From: an uncultured Clostridium sp.
GTDB taxonomy: Bacteria; Bacillota; Clostridia; Lachnospirales; Lachnospiraceae
Assembly: GCA_946498245.1 (NCBI GenBank)
Contig: CAMMNN010000006.1
Location: 1 to 64,000 of the forward strand
DNA: 64,000 nucleotides
Direction of reading: 5' to 3'
This document shows positions 37,267 through 47,745 of the stretch, piece by piece. Position 1 is the first letter of the stretch. Each line of letters begins with the position of its first letter. Made by a program: the position numbers and the translations under genes. Under the pieces are notes generated by a model, which saw only the letters and a list, made by a program, of their open reading frames with translations, did no database searches and had not been told where the DNA came from.

Positions 37267-38156
37267 GCTGCATTTACCTCCTTTTTCTGGGTGAGCTTTA
37301 CCTGGATCATGGATACCAGAGCAATGATAAATAAGAGTACAATGGATTCGGAAACTGCGTAACCGAAACGCCGCTCTTCAAAGGCCCCTTTGTAAATCAG
37401 GGTTCCGATGGATTCCGTAGCGCCTCCCGGGCCTCCGCCGGTCAGGGCCATAATATAGTCGAAAACTCCCAGGCCGTCCTTTAGCTGGAGGATAAATACC
37501 ATGCTGAAGGTTGGCAGGATATAGGGAACCGTAATGCTTTTAAATTTCTGCCAGAAGGTTGCTCCATCGATGCTGGCGGCCTCATACAAATCCGTAGGGA
37601 CGTTTTGGAGTCCGGAATAAAACAAAACCATGGGAATGGCCGAGGCCGTCCAGATATTGGCTATGAGAATGCCGTACATAGCCACATCCGGATTGGACAA
37701 GATGTTGGTTTTCAGGATTTCGATGTTAAGCCATTCTCCCAGCAGGGGCACTGCCCGGTAGTAGATTTCTTTGAAAATGAGGCCCACTGTCATTAGGCTT
37801 AAAACCGCCGGAAAGAAAAACATTGCCCGGAAAAAGCCGGCGAATTTCAATTTTGAATTGAGGATCAGCGCAGTGGTCAGAGATATGACCACCACGCCTA
37901 TAATCAGCAGCACCGTATATTTCACGGTAAAGCGAAAGGATCCCAAAAACCGGCTGTCAGAGAAAAGCTTCAAGTAATTCTGAAACCCAATGATATTATA
38001 GCTTTTGCTCACTCCGTTCCAGTCTGTAAAGCTATAATAAAACCCCATGGCAACAGGAACCATAAATAGAAAGCTGTACAGCAGAAACCCTGGTATCGTA
38101 ATCAGGAAATCTGTTATCTGTCCGGCCTTATGATGAACTTTTTTTCTGTTCCGCAT
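37263..38156 (-). CDS. Sugar ABC transporter permease (MalF-like)
   Basis: YEAASIDGATFWQKFKSITVPYILP; ATGA overlap with 36436..37266. Confidence 0.94.
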   Translation of the reverse strand: MRNRKKVHHKAGQITDFLITIPGFLLYSFLFMVPVAMGFYYSFTDWNGVSKSYNIIGFQNYLKLFSDSRFLGSFRFTVKYTVLLIIGVVVISLTTALILNSKLKFAGFFRAMFFFPAVLSLMTVGLIFKEIYYRAVPLLGEWLNIEILKTNILSNPDVAMYGILIANIWTASAIPMVLFYSGLQNVPTDLYEAASIDGATFWQKFKSITVPYILPTFSMVFILQLKDGLGVFDYIMALTGGGPGGATESIGTLIYKGAFEERRFGYAVSESIVLLFIIALVSMIQVKLTQKKEVNAA

Positions 38157-38195
38157 ACAAATCCTCCTAATATATCAGGGTTTCCCCTCTGTCAG

Positions 38196-39509
38196 CTACT
38201 GGTTGTAAATCATCTTAACGGAATTGTCCAAATCCTCCAGGAACTCATCTACGTCCTTGCTTACCAAAAGTCTCTGGAACACATTATTGATTTCGCTTAC
38301 CATTCCAGACTTCCAGTAATTGCGGGAAATGCGGAAGGATTTTCCTTCATCAATAAGCGCTACCAGGGATTCAAACTGGGGCGTTGCGGCCTCCACGCCT
38401 TTGATCAGTGACGGAGAACCTTCCATGTCAGCCAGTTTCTGAGCGTTTTCCGTTGTAGACAGCCACTCTAAGAAGGTCTTTGCCGCCTCCTTGTGTTCCG
38501 AATCTACGGATACGGCAATTCCCAAGTCCATGTTGATTCCCACCCGGGTCTGCTCCTCAGTTTCGCCGGGAAGGGGGAATACACTTACATTCATATCGGG
38601 ATTGGCTTTCAGCACTAAGGGAAGGAGCCAGGTTCCCTGATACATCATAGCAGTTTCCCCGTTGGCAAATTCGTTAATAGCCTGCTCATATCCCACTCCC
38701 AGGCTGTCCGGCTGGGCGTAATCTCTCATTTTTAAGAAAATCTCCCCTACTTTTCGCATTCCTTCGCTGTCAGCGGCGGAAGCCGTTCCGTCGGCAATGC
38801 CCTGGAACAGTTCACCCTTATCGTCAAAAATCAGGCCTGTAAGACGATCTCCCAATGCACTTAACGTCCAGGTTTCCTGGTCAGAACAGGATAAGGCCGT
38901 AATGCCCTTTGCCTTGAAGGTTTCGCAGACCTCAAAAAACTCGTCCATGGTAGTGGGGATCTCGATTCCGTTCTCTTCAAACATATCTACATTGTAGAAA
39001 ACGCCGCAGGCATTGGACAGCACCGGAAGGAAGTAACTTTTGCCGTCAAGCTGGTTGTCCAGATAAACATCCTCTGAAATATTCTGCTTCATAAATTCTT
39101 CATTGGTCAAATCTTCAAAGAAACCGTCAGTAGCGTAAATCAAATAGTCGTTATCATAAGGGAACGTAACGAAATCCGGCATTTCGTTAGCAACGGCCCT
39201 GGACTGGAGAACGGTCTTATGATCCGACGGGCAGTTGACTGTAATGGTAATGTTGGGATAGTCCTCATGGAAGTCTTCCACCATGGTATTCATAATATCC
39301 GTAATCTCTACCTTATGCAGAAGCATCTCAAGTTCTACGGCCTCTCCTTCGGCTGCTTCCGTTTCTCCCCCTTCACCTTCCTGGGCCGCCTCAGAAACGG
39401 CCTCAGAAGCAGCCTGAGTGGTTTCCGCCTGTTTTGTTCCGGAGCTGCAGCCGCCCAGAATGGTACACAGCATAGCACCGCTTAATGCAACACTTAATAC
39501 TTTTTTCAT
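38196..39509 (-). CDS. Extracellular sugar-binding protein (SBP family 1)
   Basis: Lipobox MLCTILGGCSSG; SBP1 fold motifs (AMMYQGTWLLP). Confidence 0.92.
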   Translation of the reverse strand: MKKVLSVALSGAMLCTILGGCSSGTKQAETTQAASEAVSEAAQEGEGGETEAAEGEAVELEMLLHKVEITDIMNTMVEDFHEDYPNITITVNCPSDHKTVLQSRAVANEMPDFVTFPYDNDYLIYATDGFFEDLTNEEFMKQNISEDVYLDNQLDGKSYFLPVLSNACGVFYNVDMFEENGIEIPTTMDEFFEVCETFKAKGITALSCSDQETWTLSALGDRLTGLIFDDKGELFQGIADGTASAADSEGMRKVGEIFLKMRDYAQPDSLGVGYEQAINEFANGETAMMYQGTWLLPLVLKANPDMNVSVFPLPGETEEQTRVGINMDLGIAVSVDSEHKEAAKTFLEWLSTTENAQKLADMEGSPSLIKGVEAATPQFESLVALIDEGKSFRISRNYWKSGMVSEINNVFQRLLVSKDVDEFLEDLDNSVKMIYNQ

Positions 39510-39530
39510 CTTCCCTTCCTCCTATCAATT

Positions 39531-39560
39531 AAAAAGTCACCAGAATTGTTGGTGACTTCA
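39531..39560 (-). terminator. Terminator after two-component system genes
   Basis: Reverse strand AAGTCACCA-acaattc-TGGTGACTTTTTAA. Confidence 0.75.
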
Positions 39561-39620
39561 TCATAGCAAATTAAATTGACAAAAAATATCAAAAAAGTTA
39601 TTTGTAAAATATCAATTTTG

Positions 39621-41060
39621 TTACTTTTCTCCGCCCTTCCATTTTGCCGGAGTTTCGTTGTAGTACTTTTTAAAGGTCTGAATAAAGTGGGAAACGTTAG
39701 TATAGCCGCACATATAAGAAACCTGCTGAATATTGTAATTGCCGTCTTCCAGGTATTCCACCGCCTTTTCCATTCTTACCTTTGCCAGATATTTGGAAAA
39801 GGGCATTCCCGTATATTCCCGGAACAGCTTTCCAAAATACTTTGCATTCATGTAGTACCGCTCCCGGGCCAGGGCCTCCAGGGATATAAAATCGTAATAA
39901 TACTGGTGAATATAATCTACTACATCCTGCATGGCGTTTTCGCTGCTTTTGGGCACAGAGGAGGCCATGTTCCCAAGGAGTTCCTGGAAATAGTCCAGAA
40001 TCTCTTTTATGGAGTGGAAGCTGTTGACCGACCGAATCAGCATGGATCTGCTCTCTTTGAGATGCTCAAACTTGTAGTCATAAATACAATTAGCCACTCT
40101 TTGATAGATATATCGAATTTGGGAAAAACGGCAGTTTTCGTCCAATACGGAATATAGCATACGGCTGACAGCGGCGTAAGCCACCGTGTATTCCTGCTTT
40201 TCCAAAGCCTGACTGAAAGTCTGGAATTCGTTTTCATTTAACGGCACAATGGTTTCCTCGGAGTACAGGAAAATCTTATTCCATCGGTCAATAAGGCGGT
40301 TATTGAGGGCGTCCAGGGCTTCATGGTAGGCTTTGGCGGCGTCCTCCGCTCTGTTGTAGAGATTGCTGACGCCGATACAGAGAGTTTCGCCGCATTCCAG
40401 AACCGGCTCCAACTGCCTCCTAATTTCCTCTCCAGCCCCTTTTTCCACTTTGCATACAGCTACAAATTCTGACAGGCGCATGGGATTGACTGTATAGCCT
40501 ATTCTTCTTTTAAAAATCCGGGAAAGGGCTCCTGTGATTTTCATGCAGATTTTATCATTCAGATCCGCGTTTCCCTGAATGTCAATTACCAGATAGCCTT
40601 CTTCAAAGGGAATCTGTGTCAGCCCTTCCCCAAATACCAGACGGCACATCTCTTCTGAGGAAAGCACCAGGCTGTTTGGAGGGCTATTCTGAGTTTTCTC
40701 AAAGGATTCTTTTAAAATTTTTCTCAGCTTGTCTTCATTGACGGGCTTTAACAGATAGTGGCGGACTCCCAGTTCCAGCGCCTTTTGGGCGTATTCAAAC
40801 TCCGCATAGCCGCTTACCACTACGATCTCATAAGTCAGGCTGCTCTGCATCAGATATTCCGCCAAATCCAGGCCGTTTTCTCCGGGCATATAAATGTCCA
40901 GGAAGATAATATCAAAATGGATCTTCTGAAGAATAATTTTGGCCATAGGCACATCTTCCGCCTCGTAGATTTCCGCTTCGTTCTCCCCCGCAATGGATTG
41001 GATTCTTTTGGCCAGGGCTTTTCTGGCGTAGATTTCATCATCAATAATTAAGTATTTCAT
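39621..41060 (-). CDS. YesN-like response regulator with AraC-type HTH output
   Basis: MKYLIIDDEIYARKAL receiver, DIIFLDIYMPGENGL, C-terminal AraC domain. Confidence 0.94.
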   Translation of the reverse strand: MKYLIIDDEIYARKALAKRIQSIAGENEAEIYEAEDVPMAKIILQKIHFDIIFLDIYMPGENGLDLAEYLMQSSLTYEIVVVSGYAEFEYAQKALELGVRHYLLKPVNEDKLRKILKESFEKTQNSPPNSLVLSSEEMCRLVFGEGLTQIPFEEGYLVIDIQGNADLNDKICMKITGALSRIFKRRIGYTVNPMRLSEFVAVCKVEKGAGEEIRRQLEPVLECGETLCIGVSNLYNRAEDAAKAYHEALDALNNRLIDRWNKIFLYSEETIVPLNENEFQTFSQALEKQEYTVAYAAVSRMLYSVLDENCRFSQIRYIYQRVANCIYDYKFEHLKESRSMLIRSVNSFHSIKEILDYFQELLGNMASSVPKSSENAMQDVVDYIHQYYYDFISLEALARERYYMNAKYFGKLFREYTGMPFSKYLAKVRMEKAVEYLEDGNYNIQQVSYMCGYTNVSHFIQTFKKYYNETPAKWKGGEK

Positions 41061-41068
41061 TCTGTCAC

Positions 41069-42835
41069 CTATTTGCAGACAGGCAAGGTCATGACCGCCT
41101 CTGTCCACTCTCCGTATTCACTGTATAGCTTCAGTCCGTAAATCTCTCCGGCCTGCTTTTTCAGCCGGCTGTTGACATTGAAGATACCGATGCTCTGGTT
41201 TTCTTCTATGTCCGCTTGTTCCAGCTTTTGATTGAGCTCTGCTAATTTCTCTTTCTCTATCCCAAAGCCATTATCCCAAACCGAAAGGGTGAATACATTG
41301 TCTGACTCCCGTTTCAGCGAAATGCGTATTTCCAGTTTCCCCTTAGCCCGGTTATGGGCGAAGATGTTTTCCACTACTGGCTGCAGGACAAACTTTTCTA
41401 TGCGGCTCTTTAAGAGGGTTTCGTCCAATTGGTACTCTACCTGAAACTTTTTGGGGAACCGCAGTTCCTGAATCGCCAGATAGCGTTTAATCAAATTGAT
41501 TTCATCCTCTGCTGTAACCGTATCTCCGCTCTGCATATTGTAACGGAACATTTCCGCCATACTGTCGGCAATGGACTCAATCCGGCCGTCGCCGTCCAGC
41601 ACGGCCAGAGAACTAATAAGGTTCAGGGTGTTATAGAGAAAATGGGGATTGATCTGAAACTGAAGCATTTTCAGTTCCGTTTCTTTCCGTTTCAGCTTCT
41701 GCACGTAATTTTCCTGAATTACATTTTTAAGGGAATGAGACATACGGTTAAATCCGGCTACAACGTCGCTGAGATCGTTTTTCTTTTCAAACTTCCGATC
41801 CAGCTCCACAAAGTTTCCGCTCTCCATGGTTTTCATGGCCTTTTTCAGATGGTACACCGTTTCGTTTAAAAACCAGAAGGAGCGTAGTTGGATCAGTACC
41901 ATAACAATGCAGATGAGAGTCATGCATCCGATAATCCAGAGATTTTCTTCTATACATTTCTCCAAAAAAGCGTTTTCCATATAGTAGCTGCAAAAAATCC
42001 ATTGGGATATGGGATCCCGTTCCATAGTTACCACATACTGTTTTCCTTCCGCTTTGACCGTTTTCTCCACAGTCTCCCCACTTGGAAGTCCCGGGACAAA
42101 GGACATGGCTTGCTTCCAGATTTCTTCTGAAACGCTGTTTCCAACCTGGTCGCAGATCAATTGGCTGTCATTGATAACAAACAGACCGATCCCCTTATCC
42201 GCCGGCGGACGGTTTCCTTCCATAATCTTTACCAGAGCCGGAAAGTCCATAAAATAAATCATATATCCGGTCTTTTCCATATTTTTTACACTGAAAATTT
42301 CTCTTGTTAAAAGAACCCTCGTCTTGCTGGCCATAATGGATTGGTTGTCGTAAACCTCAGATACCTGGTACAGCCTGCTTGGCTCATACCGTTCTATTTC
42401 TTTTTTTACCATGGCTCTGTCCCTATCTGACAAACCCGTTTTAGACAAAAGATTCTGGCCGTCCCTGGCAAAGCACACGTCTGAAATAACGGAATTTCCA
42501 TTAACAATATAAGAAATCATTTTTAACATATATTGAGCATTGTCAGCGTAATCCGGGCTGTTGTAGTTGTCCATTTTCTGCAATGCCTCATTGAGTTCCT
42601 GATCCGTATAATGCAGAGAATAAGTATTCATGGCTAATTTAAAGTTCAGTGAAATCTCCTGCATCATATTCACCCGTTCCGCCATAAGTTCACTGGTTTC
42701 CTTGGCCTGAATCCTCTGTGTCTCGGCGTAGAGATACAAAAACAGCGTTGCCGCACACATCACAATGGTAAAGACAATATAGAACAGATTCAGCGGCCAT
42801 ATTTTCTGTTTCTTTCTGCTCCAGTTCCATTTCAT
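41069..42835 (-). CDS. YesM-like sensor histidine kinase
   Basis: His_kinase motif LQFQINPHFLYNTLNLISSL, HAMP, HATPase (VWDNGFGIE). Confidence 0.94.
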   Translation of the reverse strand: MKWNWSRKKQKIWPLNLFYIVFTIVMCAATLFLYLYAETQRIQAKETSELMAERVNMMQEISLNFKLAMNTYSLHYTDQELNEALQKMDNYNSPDYADNAQYMLKMISYIVNGNSVISDVCFARDGQNLLSKTGLSDRDRAMVKKEIERYEPSRLYQVSEVYDNQSIMASKTRVLLTREIFSVKNMEKTGYMIYFMDFPALVKIMEGNRPPADKGIGLFVINDSQLICDQVGNSVSEEIWKQAMSFVPGLPSGETVEKTVKAEGKQYVVTMERDPISQWIFCSYYMENAFLEKCIEENLWIIGCMTLICIVMVLIQLRSFWFLNETVYHLKKAMKTMESGNFVELDRKFEKKNDLSDVVAGFNRMSHSLKNVIQENYVQKLKRKETELKMLQFQINPHFLYNTLNLISSLAVLDGDGRIESIADSMAEMFRYNMQSGDTVTAEDEINLIKRYLAIQELRFPKKFQVEYQLDETLLKSRIEKFVLQPVVENIFAHNRAKGKLEIRISLKRESDNVFTLSVWDNGFGIEKEKLAELNQKLEQADIEENQSIGIFNVNSRLKKQAGEIYGLKLYSEYGEWTEAVMTLPVCK

Positions 42836-42971
42836 CTTTTAGCTGTCCTTCCCCTTTTATAAATTATATTTTTATTTTAATTAACTATTTATGCTTCTAT
42901 TAAATGATGAAAAGGACTGTTTGTCAATAGAAACTCCCTATAGCAGAAGGCAGTCTTTTTCCTATAACACT

Positions 42972-43015
42972 CAAAAAGCGCCATAGCCTCTTTAATAAGA
43001 GGACTACAGCGCTTT
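42972..43015 (-). terminator. Terminator at end of polyamine/GGDEF operon
   Basis: GAAAGCGCtgtagtCCTCTTattaAAGAGGctatgGCGCTTTTT on reverse strand. Confidence 0.8.
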
Positions 43016-43018
43016 CAT

Positions 43019-44410
43019 TTACAGTTTTTCCAATGTCTGAATTTGCCAGTTCTCGTCTCCAATTACATACCGGTTACGACCCTTCTCCTTGGCGGCATAC
43101 ATCAATTGGTCAGCCGCGCGGTATAGATCTTCCGGTTCACAGCCTGTCCGGACAGGAAGCGCACCGACACTGCACGTCAGATGCCAGCCGTCCCAGGTGA
43201 TCTTGCGTACCCTGTTTAAGAGATGGCGCAGATCCACCTCCAGCTCTGGGCGGGACACCTCCTGATATAGCAGGACAGCAAATTCATCTCCTCCCAGTCT
43301 GCCGATAACGCCTCTGTTCCCAAAAAGTTCTTTCATACAGAGGGAAACTTCTTTGAGAGCACGGTCGCCTTCCGGGTGGCCGTAACTATCGTTGAGCGTC
43401 TTAAAGTCGTCCAGATCCACCATAATAAAGTATCCCTTAGCAGTCTCCTGCCGTTCCATGGAACGCAGGGCCCTGCTGCACGAAGCGAAAAATGCCCGAC
43501 GGGTCAAGGATCCGGTCAGGAAGTCCATTTTGCCCTCATAGGCCTGGTAGGAGTTATACTCACGGTTCAAAATCAGGAATTGGGCCACCAGAGTCATCAA
43601 GGAGATAATGCCAAGCAGGAACTGAACCTGGAGATGAAAAACGTCCATGTAGCCCGGGTCGGTCAGATTAATTCCCCGGCCTCCCAGTACGTAGTCGATC
43701 CGGTTTACAAAGTATACTGTGACTGCCAGAGCAGCCGCCAGGGTCAGCGCCGTCATAAACACTATGGAGAGACGGTGGTACCGCCTTTCAGCCTGCAGTG
43801 AATGCATGAACTCTATCCGCTGTTGGAACTGCTGCCATACCGGGGAGCAGGACGCTATCCACAGCAGCACAATGACTGCGGCGATGACTCCGTTGGAGGC
43901 GACTTCCACTGGCGTAAAAAATCCGGAAAGGGCATCAGCGGGATTGTAGCCTGTCTCCGGAAAGAACAGGTACATAGTACCGTAGACAAAGCAGGCGTGA
44001 ATCCTTGGCGCCAGATAGGAAACCATTGCGATCCCCCACGCAGGATGGCGCAGCTTTTTGGCAGCCGCGTACAGAAGGCCGGCCGCCAAGCCAAAGAATG
44101 CCCGACTGCCTACGCTAAGGGCCAGACTGCCTACAGGATTCCCGCTGAGCAGCGGGGAAAAGAGCTGATCCGCCGGCAGAACATAACTGGCAGAGGCTTT
44201 CCACATACTGGCCAGCCCAAAAAACAGGCCCACAAGGGTCGATGCCTTTGGGCTCAGCAGGACACCGGCAATCAACACGGGGATGTATGCAATCGTAATG
44301 GAAATTGGCTCCACATGGAAATAGCCCAGGAAGGAGAACGACATTAGCAGCTCCAGGGCGATGAGGGTTTCCAGAGTACGGCGATACATAACTTTCGCCG
44401 GCTGCTTCAT
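43019..44410 (-). CDS. Diguanylate cyclase (GGDEF) with multi-pass N-terminal domain resembling ECF transporter S components
   Basis: IGRLGGDEFAVLL intact active site; N-terminus ISITIAYIPVLIAGVLLSPKASTLVGLFFGLASMWKAS; start refined to MKQPAK (AAAGGAG RBS). Confidence 0.88.
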   Translation of the reverse strand: MKQPAKVMYRRTLETLIALELLMSFSFLGYFHVEPISITIAYIPVLIAGVLLSPKASTLVGLFFGLASMWKASASYVLPADQLFSPLLSGNPVGSLALSVGSRAFFGLAAGLLYAAAKKLRHPAWGIAMVSYLAPRIHACFVYGTMYLFFPETGYNPADALSGFFTPVEVASNGVIAAVIVLLWIASCSPVWQQFQQRIEFMHSLQAERRYHRLSIVFMTALTLAAALAVTVYFVNRIDYVLGGRGINLTDPGYMDVFHLQVQFLLGIISLMTLVAQFLILNREYNSYQAYEGKMDFLTGSLTRRAFFASCSRALRSMERQETAKGYFIMVDLDDFKTLNDSYGHPEGDRALKEVSLCMKELFGNRGVIGRLGGDEFAVLLYQEVSRPELEVDLRHLLNRVRKITWDGWHLTCSVGALPVRTGCEPEDLYRAADQLMYAAKEKGRNRYVIGDENWQIQTLEKL

Positions 44411-44432
44411 TGCTTTCACACTCCTTTTGCTA

Positions 44433-45563
44433 TTATGACAAGCGTTCTTTAAAATCACTGTATCCAAAGGTTTTTACCACCCGGATCTCTCCTGCCCTGT
44501 CTTTTATGGCTATGGCAGGAAGTCCCATTCCATTAAAGGTGTTTGTTTTCACCATGGTATAAAGGGCCATATCCTGGAAAATAAGGGTACTCCCCTCTTT
44601 CAGCTCCTCGTCAAAGGAGTAATCCCCGATAACGTCTCCGGCCAGACAGGTAGGGCCGGCCAGCCGGTAGGTATAGGCCTTTTCTTCCGGCTTCCCGCTT
44701 CCCATAACCGGTGGACGGTAAGGCATTTCCAAAACGTCGGGCATATGGCAGGCAGCGGAAGCGTCTAAGATGGCGATCCTGATTCCGTTTTCCACGATTT
44801 CCAGTACTTTGGAAATGAGGAAGCCGGCATTTAACACCACAGCTTCTCCCGGCTCTAAGTAGACTTCCACACCATAGGTTTCTTTAAAATGGCGGACGAT
44901 TCTCACCAGCCTGTCCCTGTCGTAGCCGGGGCGGGTAATGTGGTGGCCGCCTCCCATATTCAGCCATTTCATGCCCTTTAAATACGTTCCGAACCTCTCC
45001 TCAAAGGCTCTGGCCGTGGTTTCCAGATCGTCGGAATCCTGCTCGCAGAGGGTGTGAAAATGCAGGCCGTCTAAAAGAGGCAGAATATCTTCGTCAAAAT
45101 TGGCCGCCGTGGTCCCCAAACGGGAACCCGGGGCGCAGGGATCGTAAATGGCATGGCCTTCCTGAGTAGAGCACTCCGGATTGATTCTCAGCCCCACAGA
45201 CTTTCCTGCCTCTCTGGCCCTGGCGGCGTACTTCTTTACCTGGGCCGGAGAGTTAAACACAAGATGATCCGCATAGGTCAAAATCTCGTCAAATTCATCA
45301 GGACGGTAAGCCGGAGAAAACACATGGGTTTCGCCTCCGAACTCTTCTTTTCCCAGCCTTGCCTCGTAAAGCCCGCTGGCCGTTGTCCCGGAAAGGTACC
45401 TGCTTATGAGAGGATAGCAGGAAAACATGGAAAAGGCTTTTTGCGCCAGAAGGATCCGGCAGCCGGAAGCCTCTGCCGTCTCCTTTAGAATCTCCAGGTT
45501 TGCCAAAAGCCTTTCCTCGTCCACCAGAAAGCAGGGGGTGGAAAGCCCCTCTATTCCCCTCAT
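44433..45563 (-). CDS. nspC: Carboxynorspermidine/carboxyspermidine decarboxylase
   Basis: STPCFLVDEERLLANL, ILLAQKAFSMFS PLP-Lys, HFHTLCEQDSDDLE, GGGHHITRPGYD; ATGA overlap with upstream gene. Confidence 0.93.
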   Translation of the reverse strand: MRGIEGLSTPCFLVDEERLLANLEILKETAEASGCRILLAQKAFSMFSCYPLISRYLSGTTASGLYEARLGKEEFGGETHVFSPAYRPDEFDEILTYADHLVFNSPAQVKKYAARAREAGKSVGLRINPECSTQEGHAIYDPCAPGSRLGTTAANFDEDILPLLDGLHFHTLCEQDSDDLETTARAFEERFGTYLKGMKWLNMGGGHHITRPGYDRDRLVRIVRHFKETYGVEVYLEPGEAVVLNAGFLISKVLEIVENGIRIAILDASAACHMPDVLEMPYRPPVMGSGKPEEKAYTYRLAGPTCLAGDVIGDYSFDEELKEGSTLIFQDMALYTMVKTNTFNGMGLPAIAIKDRAGEIRVVKTFGYSDFKERLS

Positions 45564-46765
45564 CAGTCTACCAGAACCGGATCCCGGTCCTCTCTCCAGG
45601 GAAGTCCCCATTTATTTAAAGCGTCCATAAAGGGATCGGGGTCAAATTCCTCAATATTGTGGACTCCGGGCTTGTTCCACTGGCCGTTCATTACCAGCAT
45701 AGCGCCGATCATAGCCGGAACGCCGGTGGTGTAAGCCACTGCCTGAGAGCCTACTTCTTTGTAGCATTCCTGGTGGTCGCAGATATTGTACAGATAATAG
45801 TTCTTTTCCTTGCCGTCTTTCTTGCCGCGGAAAATACAGCCGATATTGGTCTTTCCCTTGGTTCTGGGACCCAGAGTGGAGGGATCCGGCAGAACGGCCT
45901 TTAAGAACTGAAGGGGGATAATCTCTTTTCCTTCGTACATAATGGGCTCAATGGAGGTCATTCCTACGTTTTCCAGACACTTTAAGTGGGTCAGATAACT
46001 CTGGCCGAAAGTCATAAAGAAACGGATCCGTTTGATTCCCGGAATGTTTAAGGCAAGACTCTCAATCTCTTCATGGTGAAGGAGATACATATCCTTCTCC
46101 CCTACTTCTTTAAAATTGTAAACCCGCTTGATTTCCATGGGTTCTGTTTCCACCCAATGGCCGTCTTCCCAGTAGGAACCTTTGGCCGATACTTCCCGGA
46201 TATTGATCTCCGGATTGAAATTGGTGGCAAAGGGGTAGCCGTGGTCGCCCCCATTGCAGTCCAGAATGTCAATATAATTAATTTCGTCAAATTCATGCTT
46301 TAAGGCATAGGCGGAAAATACTCCCGTAACCCCCGGATCAAAGCCGCTTCCCAGCAAAGCTGTAATGCCGGCCTTTTCAAAGCGCTCTCTGTAAGCCCAC
46401 TGCCAGCTATACTCAAACTTGGCCGTGTCTTCCGGCTCGTAGTTGGCCGTATCCACATAATGGGTTTTTGTGGCAAGGCAGGCGTCCATAATGGTCAAAT
46501 CCTGGTACGGCAGGGCCAGGTTTAACACCACGTCGGGCTTCTCCTTCTCAATCAGGGCAATAAGCTGATTGACATCATTAGCGTCTACCTGGGCGGTGGT
46601 AATCTTCGTCTTGGTAGTCGGTTCCAGTTTCTCCTTTAAGGCATCGCATTTGGACTTGGTTCTGCTGGCAATGCAGATCTCCTCAAATACTTCGCTGTTC
46701 TGGCAGCACTTATGGATGGCAACGGAAGCCACGCCTCCACAGCCGATAATTAACGCTTTTCCCAT
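45563..46765 (-). CDS. Saccharopine dehydrogenase family, carboxy(nor)spermidine dehydrogenase
   Basis: MGKALIIGCGGVASVAIHKCCQNSEVFEEICIASRTKSKCDAL; GSGFDPGVTGVFSAYALKH. Confidence 0.93.
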   Translation of the reverse strand: MGKALIIGCGGVASVAIHKCCQNSEVFEEICIASRTKSKCDALKEKLEPTTKTKITTAQVDANDVNQLIALIEKEKPDVVLNLALPYQDLTIMDACLATKTHYVDTANYEPEDTAKFEYSWQWAYRERFEKAGITALLGSGFDPGVTGVFSAYALKHEFDEINYIDILDCNGGDHGYPFATNFNPEINIREVSAKGSYWEDGHWVETEPMEIKRVYNFKEVGEKDMYLLHHEEIESLALNIPGIKRIRFFMTFGQSYLTHLKCLENVGMTSIEPIMYEGKEIIPLQFLKAVLPDPSTLGPRTKGKTNIGCIFRGKKDGKEKNYYLYNICDHQECYKEVGSQAVAYTTGVPAMIGAMLVMNGQWNKPGVHNIEEFDPDPFMDALNKWGLPWREDRDPVLVD

Positions 46766-46878
46766 TTCTTTTTCCTCCTAATGTTTTTTCTTACTGTGAA
46801 AATCCGCCGCCGGGTAGGCGGCATATATTCAGGTATGCCGAATGCGCCCTGCCTGACTTTTGTGGATTGGCAGTGCGC

Positions 46879-47745
46879 CTATGTGGCGCATGAAGGTTTC
46901 ATAGCTAACAGCATTTCCCGCACAATTTTGCAGGCCGCTGCTGTAGAAATTCCGCTGGCATCATAGTGGGGACTCAGCTCATTGACATCACAGCCTACAA
47001 TCCAGGCCTGAGAGCACACTATGGAAGCCGCTTCCCTCAAAGAGTCAAAGCTGACTCCTCCCGGCTCCGGGGTTCCCGTTCCCGGAAAAACAGAAGGGTC
47101 CAGCACGTCCAGATCCAACGTAAAGTAAACAGGCTTTCCCCTGAGAGCTTTCAGCGTCTCTTCCAGACCTTCAAAATTAAATTTCCTTGTGGCGACATGA
47201 TCCTTTCCCCACAAAAATTCCGTCCGATCTCCGGAACGGATTCCAAACTGAAAAATCTTTCCGTCCCCAGTCAGCTCCCAGCACCTTCTGAGAACGCAGG
47301 CGTGAGAAAGCTGCGCTCCCAAATAGTCCTGCCTCAGATCCGCATGGGCGTCAAAGTGGATAACAGACACTTCCGGAAAATGCTTTTTGACCGCCCGGAA
47401 TGCCCCCAGAGTTACCAGATGCTCCCCGCCCAGCATAAAGGGCCTTTTTCCGCCCGCCAGAATGGTTTCCGCCCTTTCCTCTATCTGAGCCAGGGCTTTG
47501 GCCGTATCTCCGAAACACAGCTCTAAATCCCCGCTGTCCATTACCCGGACATCTTCCAAATCCTTATCCTGGTACGGGCTGTAGCACTCCAAACCGTAAG
47601 ACTCCCGCCGAATGGCCCCGCAGCCAAAGCGGGTTCCCGGACGGAAAGATGTGGTGGAGTCAAAGGGGGCTCCAAAGAGCACCGTATCCGCCTCCTCCCA
47701 GGAGGCGTCACAGGCCATAAATACTTCAATATTCCTGTTCAACAT
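46879..47745 (-). CDS. speB: Agmatinase / ureohydrolase
   Basis: FMLGGEHLVTLGAFRAV, VIHFDAHADLR, FTLDLDVLDPS metal ligands. Confidence 0.93.
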   Translation of the reverse strand: MLNRNIEVFMACDASWEEADTVLFGAPFDSTTSFRPGTRFGCGAIRRESYGLECYSPYQDKDLEDVRVMDSGDLELCFGDTAKALAQIEERAETILAGGKRPFMLGGEHLVTLGAFRAVKKHFPEVSVIHFDAHADLRQDYLGAQLSHACVLRRCWELTGDGKIFQFGIRSGDRTEFLWGKDHVATRKFNFEGLEETLKALRGKPVYFTLDLDVLDPSVFPGTGTPEPGGVSFDSLREAASIVCSQAWIVGCDVNELSPHYDASGISTAAACKIVREMLLAMKPSCAT

